From NCBI GenBank assembly GCA_029721435.1, contig CM056583.1, forward strand, positions 89,481,620-89,545,619: a stretch of DNA of 64,000 bases, read 5' to 3'. A program made the position numbers and the translations under genes. The notes below the pieces were generated by a model, which had not been told where the DNA came from, made no database searches, and was given only the letters and a program-made list of their open reading frames with translations. Source of the DNA: Gymnothorax reevesii. Taxonomy: Eukaryota; Chordata; Actinopteri; Anguilliformes; Muraenidae. Each line of letters begins with the position of its first letter. Within the stretch, counting starts at the first letter, position 1. Of this stretch, positions 58,398-64,000 are shown piece after piece.

Positions 58398-60017
58398 CAC
58401 TCAACAAAAATATAAACGCAACACTTTTGTTTTTGCTCCCATTTGTCATGAGATGGACTCAAAGATCTAAAATTCATTCCAGATACACAATATTACCATT
58501 TCTCTCAAACATTGTTCACAAATCTGTCTAAATTTGTGATAGTGAGCACTTTTGCTTTGCTGAGACAATCCATCCCACCTCACAGGTGTGCCACATCAAG
58601 ATGCTCATCAGACACCATGATTAGTGCACAGGTGTACCTTAGACTGTCCACAATAAAAGGCCACTCTGAAATGTGCAGTTTTGTCTCACAGCAAAATGCC
58701 ACAGATGGCGCAAGCATTGAGGGAGCGTGCAATTGGCATGCTGACTGCAGGAATGTCAACCAGATCTGTTGCTCGGGCATTGAATGTTCATTTCTCCACC
58801 ATAAGCCATCTCCAAAGGCGTTTCAGAGAATATGGCAGTACATCCAACCGGGCTCACAACCGCAGACCACGTCTAACCTCACCAGCCCAGGACCTCCACA
58901 TCCAGCAGGTTCACCTCCAAGATCATCTGAGACCAGCTACTCAGACAGCTGCTGAAACAATTGGTTTGCATATCCAAAGAATTTCTGCACAAACTGTCTC
59001 AGGGAAGCTCAACTGCATGCTCGTCGTCCTCATCGGGGTCTTAACCTGACTCCAGATCGTCGCCGTAACAGACTTGAGTGGGCAAATGCTCACATTCGAT
59101 GGCGTCTGGCACGTTGGAGAGGTGTTCTCTTCACGGATGAATCTCGGTTTACATTGTTCAGGGCAGATGGCAGACAGCGTGTGTGGCGTCGTGTGGGTGA
59201 GCGCTTTGCTGATGTCAATGTTGTGGATCGAGTGGCCCATGGTGGTGGTGGGGTTATGGTATGGGCAGGCATCTGTTATGGACGAAGAACACAGGTGCAT
59301 TTTATTGATGGCATTTTGAATGCAGAGAAATACCGTGATGAGATCCTGAGGCCCATTGTTGTGCCATACATCCATGAACATCACCTCATGTTTCAGCAAT
59401 ATAATGCACGGCCCCATGTTGCAAGGATCTGTACACAATTCTTGGAAGCTGAAAATGTCCCAGTTCTTGCATGGCCAGCATACTCACCGGACATGTCACC
59501 CATTGAGCATGTTTGGGATGTGCTTGACCGGCGTATACGACAGCGCGTACCAGTTCCCACTAATATCCAGCAACTTCGCACAGCCATTGAAGAGGAGTGG
59601 ACCAACATTCCACAGGCCACAATTGACAATCTGATAAGCTCTATGCGAAGAAGATGCGTTCCACTGCATGAGGCAAATGGTGGTCACACCAGATACTGAC
59701 TGGTTCTGAGTCCCCAGACCCCCAATAAAGCAAAAACTGCACATTTCAGGGTGGTCTTTTATTGTGAACAGTCTAAGGTACACCTGTGCACTAATCATGG
59801 CGTCTGATGAGCATCTTGATGTGGCACACCTGTGAGGTGGGATGGATTGTCTCAGAAAAGCAAAAGTGCTCACTATCACACATTTAGACAGATTTGTGAA
59901 CACTGTTTGAGAGAAATGGTAATATTGTATATCTTGAATGAATTTTAGATCTTTGAGTCCATCTCATGACAAATGGGAGCAAAAACAAAAGTGTTGCGTT
60001 TATATTTTTGTTGAGTG
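58398..60017 (+). mobile_element. Tc1-like transposon with long (about 290 bp) terminal inverted repeats, inactive
   Basis: CACTCAACAAAAATATAAAC at 58398 and its inverse at 60017 are flanked by TA (58396-58397 and 60018-60019). The inverted repeats run about 290 bp (58398-58687 against 59728-60017) and are nearly identical. The element is 1620 bp and contains one frameshifted transposase gene on the + strand. The transposase ATG lies just inside the left repeat. Confidence 0.92.
58696..59699 (+). pseudogene. Tc1-like transposase pseudogene
   Basis: The ATG at 58696 starts MPQMAQALRERAIGML, followed by a helix-turn-helix (STRSVARALNVHFSTISHLQ) and a second one ending RISAQTVS. Near 59000 the frame shifts. 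After it, the continuing frame shows LLFTDESRF-type residues (FTDESRF, first Asp), GGGGVMVWAGI, and SPDMSPIEHVWD (Glu), ending GGHTRY and TGA at 59697-59699. The second catalytic Asp is replaced: QQYNARPH with TAT at 59400-59402 where QxDNARPH is expected. Both the shift and this substitution would abolish activity. The C-terminus is the same HTRY ending as the intact transposase at 22440-23453, so the two families are related. Confidence 0.88.
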
Positions 60018-60019
60018 TA

Positions 60020-61844
60020 GTATCATATGGGCATTTTCATATCACACCCTTATCAACCCGAGACTCCAATATCAGCCCGAGAGCTTTAGCTCAGGGGCTG
60101 ATATGGCCAAAAATATGAAATTGTCAGAGGAAAAAAATGTTAGAGGAAGGATTTCTTATTCTTGAAAAGAGAAAAGATAAAGAGCACCAGAAACACAGCT
60201 TAAAATGTCATTTTAATGCACGGCAGCTCTGATAGGTTTTATATCTGCCCTTTTTCCTCTGACATTTTTTCCTCAGACAGTTTTACCTGACCCTGTAAAA
60301 CCTATATTGCAGGGTAATGTTTGTCTCTGTCATTGAGATGACCGCTCAGTTACAACCGCATGTTTGTTTGCGTTCCGTGCCACTTAAAAATGCTCCTGAT
60401 TAACTTATGCAGTAATTCAGATTGTTCTGCTTGTGATACTTTGGTTAGCATCAAGGTGGTAGTTTCCTCATAAAGTTACTTGACCATAGCCGCTACAGTT
60501 GAAGCTAACCAAAGAGATATTGTACGTATCAGCAAAGTTGGGCTGATAAGGCTGTAGTTAGACCAGACGTAGGGTTTGCGGAGCTTAGGCAACATGTTTG
60601 GGTTTGTTTACTGCTGCTGTGAAAAGATCGTTTTACTTATCCAGCCAGTTGTTTTTCCGCGGTGTGGGCTAGCTCTCTGATCCTACCGTGGTGAAAGCAA
60701 TCACGGTACGCACTATGACGTGTCTGGTATAGAAACTATTTCTCTGCATTGCCTTGGCGGAATTTCATCCACCTTTGAAAATCGTTCTGGCCAATAAAAA
60801 GCCGAAAAAGAAGCAAAGGTCGGATAAGGATTTCCGGTAGAAGTTATCGATTTGCTTGCTCCACATAAGCAATGCTTACAGTTTGTGTGTTTGACTACAA
60901 ACTGATTTTTTAGCTTGGTGTTGGAATTGTTTTGTTTTGGAAGAAATGGTTAACAGGAGCTTTAAGCCAATTGGGTATAGAACATGACTACATAACATTT
61001 CTGGCGAGACAGTACGAGCAAAATGCCAAATTTTCAACTTGCCACTCATTGAATTTATGCAGTAAATGTTGCTGCAATACTTCAATTGCTTCCTCCTCCC
61101 GTTTTCCATCGGATTCAGGATCAAACAAGTACAGTGTTACAGCAATAGATGCTGCAGAGAGCTGTCCTGAAATACCTGCCATCTTGGTTTCCTGGTTTTC
61201 GGGTATGCCTTCTTCCCCGGAATGAAGCAGCCAAGCAGCCAATCAAAGGAGCGCCTCATTAGCATAGTCTCCCCGCCCACTCTAAACAGCTTGTGTTTCA
61301 GGCCGGCACAGACGGGGTGAGTGAAGAGGTCTCACTAGGCCTGGATGTGTGTGGTTCTTTTTTGTAACTGAATTCTTAACTGAATTCTTTTGATTCTTAT
61401 TTTATATACCCATTGGACATATTTTAAATAGCTAAATACAGCATAATAGGGGACCTTTAAATTTAGATTCTATCCTTATTTACTCACTCACCATCAGTGG
61501 GAGTTACATGCAAATTATGCACATTCATCTTTCGCCAAAGATCATAGCATGCCATCATATTCTGATTTTGGGCATCCTAAAATGAATATGAATAAAGGAT
61601 TTTTCCCCACAATCATCTTGTACATTTCGGGAGTTTAATACCGTGAAGTTAAATTGTTCCTCATGCATTTTTGGCCCTGCCCTGGAGTTCTGTTGAGAAC
61701 TGGTCAAACTGCTTGGATTTGTGCGTATGCAATCACCACACATAGAGGACGTTCATGCAGTTTTTTTTCTTCATAGCTAATAAGCAAATCGCTGTTATGA
61801 CATAAAAAATGTTTGTTTATGAGCTTAACATTCAGGGTCCATGA
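60020..61844. other. Intergenic, nothing coding recognised
   Basis: A small inverted pair (GTCAGAGGAAAAAAATGT near 60123 and ACATTTTTTCCTCAGAC near 60263) suggests a short fold-back. The AGCATAATAGGGGACCTTTA sequence near 61440-61459 resembles a dispersed fish repeat end. No gene supported. Confidence 0.4.
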
Positions 61845-62183
61845 AACACACCTCAAACAAATTAGAGTAGATTATTTTAATTAAAGCTGCAGTTGGTAAG
61901 TTTTAGAAAAGTAACTTTTTGTCATTTTTGCTAAAACTGTCACTGTGTACAGACAGTATTACATAAAGCTAGAACTCTGTAATTAAAAAAAGGCTCCTTT
62001 AAACCCACCTAATGCTCCTACTGCAATTTAAGAGCAATAATGTACTAATTCTGATTTTTTGATGATGATTCCATAATAAATTTTTCCTCAACATTGAGCG
62101 AATCCATATTTTTCTTCAGCTTGATGATGAAAAAAAAATGCCATGAATTAAAATAATTTAATCTTATTTGTTTGAGGTGTGTC
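61845..62183. repeat. Fold-back element, arms of about 36 bp
   Basis: CACACCTCAAACAAATTAGA ... TTATTTTAATT at 61847-61884 is mirrored by AATTAAAATAATTTAATCTT ... GAGGTGTG at 62146-62181 with few differences. The interior is non-coding and of unknown class. Confidence 0.7.
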
Positions 62184-62417
62184 TTATAAAGCCTTAATAT
62201 TAAGCTATTAAACAAAATTGTTTTGTTTCGCATCTGCATTTTTCTATTTGCCATGACATAATCAATGTTTATCCAGCCTTTTTAAGTATGGTGATCCATA
62301 ATTCTTGTCAGGGGTTGTATTTCAGATCTCTGTGTCAACTAATGAACCATTCAAGAGTCCTCAATTGGGCAATCAGTCTGGTCACCGAAGGTGGTGGGGA
62401 ATGAACTTCTTTTTTTG
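62184..62417. other. Intergenic, nothing recognised
   Basis: Short AT-rich segment. Confidence 0.4.
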
Positions 62418-62600
62418 GGGGGGGAATTTATCCTTTATTTGACAGTTACACAGTGTAGGGAGGCAGGAGGGTTGGGGAGAACAAAGGGGGTAGACATGCA
62501 GCGAATGACCCAAGGCGGGTTCGAGCCTGGGTCGCTGCGTGAGGGACACAGCCTTTATGGTACGCGCGCTTAGACCGATGAGCCACCGGGGCGCCCCACA
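62418..62600 (-). mobile_element. tRNA-derived SINE, minus strand, second family
   Basis: On the minus strand the head reads GGGGCGCCCCGGTGGCTCAT then CGGTCTAAGCGCGCG, with an A-box-like GTGGCTCATCGG. About 50 bp on is a B-box-like sequence (GGCTCGAACCC). The body has TCATTCGCTGCATGTC and a tail TGACAGTTA/TGTCAAATAAAGGATAAA. It ends in a C/A run. This head and tail are typical of a widespread fish SINE. Promoter boxes are degenerate. Confidence 0.75.
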
Positions 62601-63820
62601 CGCTCACAGGCTCTGTGGAAGTGGTAACGTTTGCCAACATATTCTTGCAATAACTAACGTAGTTTTCACTTTTATTGCCCTGAAATGAATACCCTCTTTC
62701 ACTGTAAGCCAGACAGAAGGTTATATCTTATGCGTCGTTATTTTTGTGGGTTTTCCTGTTTCAACCGATTTATGTTACTGAGGGAATGCGAGTGAACAAA
62801 TTTTTCTACTGGTTTTCAACCGCGAAAAACCCTTGGCATTGATATGCGAACAAATGATGAGTGTGTGTGTGTGTGTGTGTGCGCATCTATGCAGTAAGTG
62901 TGTGTGAGAAAACAGAAAGGCTGATGCTTTTGCAAATGCGTGACAAAGCACTAAATAAAATGAGCATTTGGGCTAACCTGAAGTGTGTTTTTCTCGGAAA
63001 CATTTTGGCTAGACCCTGATAAACATTGACCAGTCTGCACCTATAATAGCGCTCTAGTCTGGCATTCTGTTACCTGGCAACATCTCCCTAATACCCCCCT
63101 CCTCACCTCCCCTCCATTAACGGAGCCAGATGATGATGCAGTGGTGCCAGCAATCTACCAACACCCAGGCCTTTTCTTCTCTACAATCTTTTTTCCTTTT
63201 TATCGTAACTTCACCAAAATCTGTTTTTTTTTTTTTTTTAAGTAAGTATTTTCCTGCTCTGTTCGTTACTACAGACCCTGCGGGGAAAGGGCTGTGTACT
63301 CTGGTATTGCTGTTTTTGGACACCATGATGTTTAACAAATCGAAGCCAGAGTGGTCTGCGCCACCAAGATCATGTGACTGTGTTGTTTACTCGACGGCTC
63401 AAATTTATCATTTCTCTTTAAAACACTAGTCCTCTAATCTCTCATTTTGAAATGAGCAGTACTCTCTGTAGTAGTAGGCCCATGTCTGATTATGGTAGTT
63501 TTGCCTTGAATAGGCAATTATATCTCATTGCCTCAGAAGGACTGATTTCCATCAATGAACCAAGGAATTGGCTTCTGTCGTATTGGACTCCAATTACTTT
63601 TCCTGTCTTCTCAGTAAAATCCCCTCTTTGACATGAGAAAACATTGAAAAGAAAAAAAAATCTATTTATTATGCAAGCGATATTAGCTGAGGTTTTTTAT
63701 GCACCTGTCCTACTTTTTCAAATGATTTTCAAATGACGTCCTGTGAGTCTCTGACCCTTAAAGGCAAAATTGCTTTCAAGCCAACCCTGTTTAAAACCAC
63801 TTGATCCATTGCAGTACAGA
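62601..63820. other. Intergenic, nothing recognised
   Basis: Short (GT)n near 62860-62881 and T run at 63226-63239. No gene. Confidence 0.45.
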
Positions 63821-64000
63821 AGTGACTATTACGTTGTGGGTTCGAGCCCCGGTTATACCAACCGGCAGTGGCTGGCAGCTTTTTCAGAGTAGCGCAAAAT
63901 TGGCTACTGCGCTACAGGAGTTTCAAATTGGGAAGGGACTGCCAGGAAAGGGATATAAAATAAATAGCTTTTTTTTGTTGCTCAAGCGCCTCCTGTCGGC
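63821..64000 (+). mobile_element. tRNA-derived SINE, + strand, runs off the window
   Basis: B-box GGTTCGAGCCCC at about 63839, then the same body as the SINE at 34240-34500 (TTTTTCAGAGTAGCGCA, GGGAAGGGACTGCC, GCTCAAGCGCCTCCTGT). The A-box region is poorly conserved. The 3' end lies beyond 64000. Confidence 0.75.

Overview
The window looks like nuclear DNA of a ray-finned fish, probably a teleost. It has intron-bearing animal genes with GT-AG splice sites and phase-compatible exons, one vertebrate-type amine GPCR, and a dense load of the transposons typical of fish genomes: several Tc1/mariner elements, L2- and RTE-like LINEs, tRNA-derived SINEs, hAT- and piggyBac-type MITEs, and long GT satellites. 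There is no operon structure, no bacterial or phage gene, and no CRISPR array. The species cannot be named from this sequence.

Two host genes can be supported, both on the + strand. (1) At 2783-10615 lie the last four exons of an astacin-family zinc metalloprotease. Three exons encode most of the catalytic domain (zinc motif, Met-turn and C-terminal Cys). The fourth is very large and encodes a Thr/Ser/Ala-rich mucin-like tail of about 609 codons. All three intron phases match. The exons for the signal peptide, propeptide and N-terminal catalytic lobe were not found and are probably upstream of the window. The repeat-rich reading frame continues for 103 codons past the tail's stop codon. (2) At 26635-28149 is an intact single-exon alpha-2 adrenergic receptor gene, probably the fish-retained 2D subtype.

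The rest is mostly mobile DNA. By region: 1-2.3 kb, a hAT-type MITE with a perfect 8-bp target duplication, a 25-bp tandem repeat and a CR1/L2-group LINE tail. 4.1-6.2 kb, nested Tc1 and hAT fragments inside an astacin intron. 11.7-13.3 kb, a decayed Tc1 element. 18.1-20.9 kb, a decayed RTE-like LINE with endonuclease and reverse transcriptase (RT). 22.2-23.75 kb, an apparently intact Tc1-like element whose transposase has a DD34D rather than DD34E triad. 28.3-28.8 kb, a piggyBac-type MITE just past the receptor gene. 30-33 kb, a GT satellite interrupted by a LINE. 35.4-35.8, 44.7-45.6, 57.0-57.2 and 61.8-62.2 kb, fold-back elements. 42.9-44.5 kb, a Tc1 pseudo-element. 47.7-50.8 kb, a Tc1 element split by an L2 LINE with a 7-bp target duplication, producing a 467-codon chimeric frame. 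50.9-51.45 kb, a hAT-type MITE. 53.2-53.8 kb, an RT remnant. 58.4-60.0 kb, a Tc1 element with long inverted repeats and a dead transposase. 62.4 and 63.8 kb, SINEs.

I saw no convincing new biological system. The items most worth a second look are the astacin-mucin gene with its in-frame stop inside a continuing repeat array, the intact DD34D Tc1-like transposon, and the open Tc1::L2 chimeric frame.
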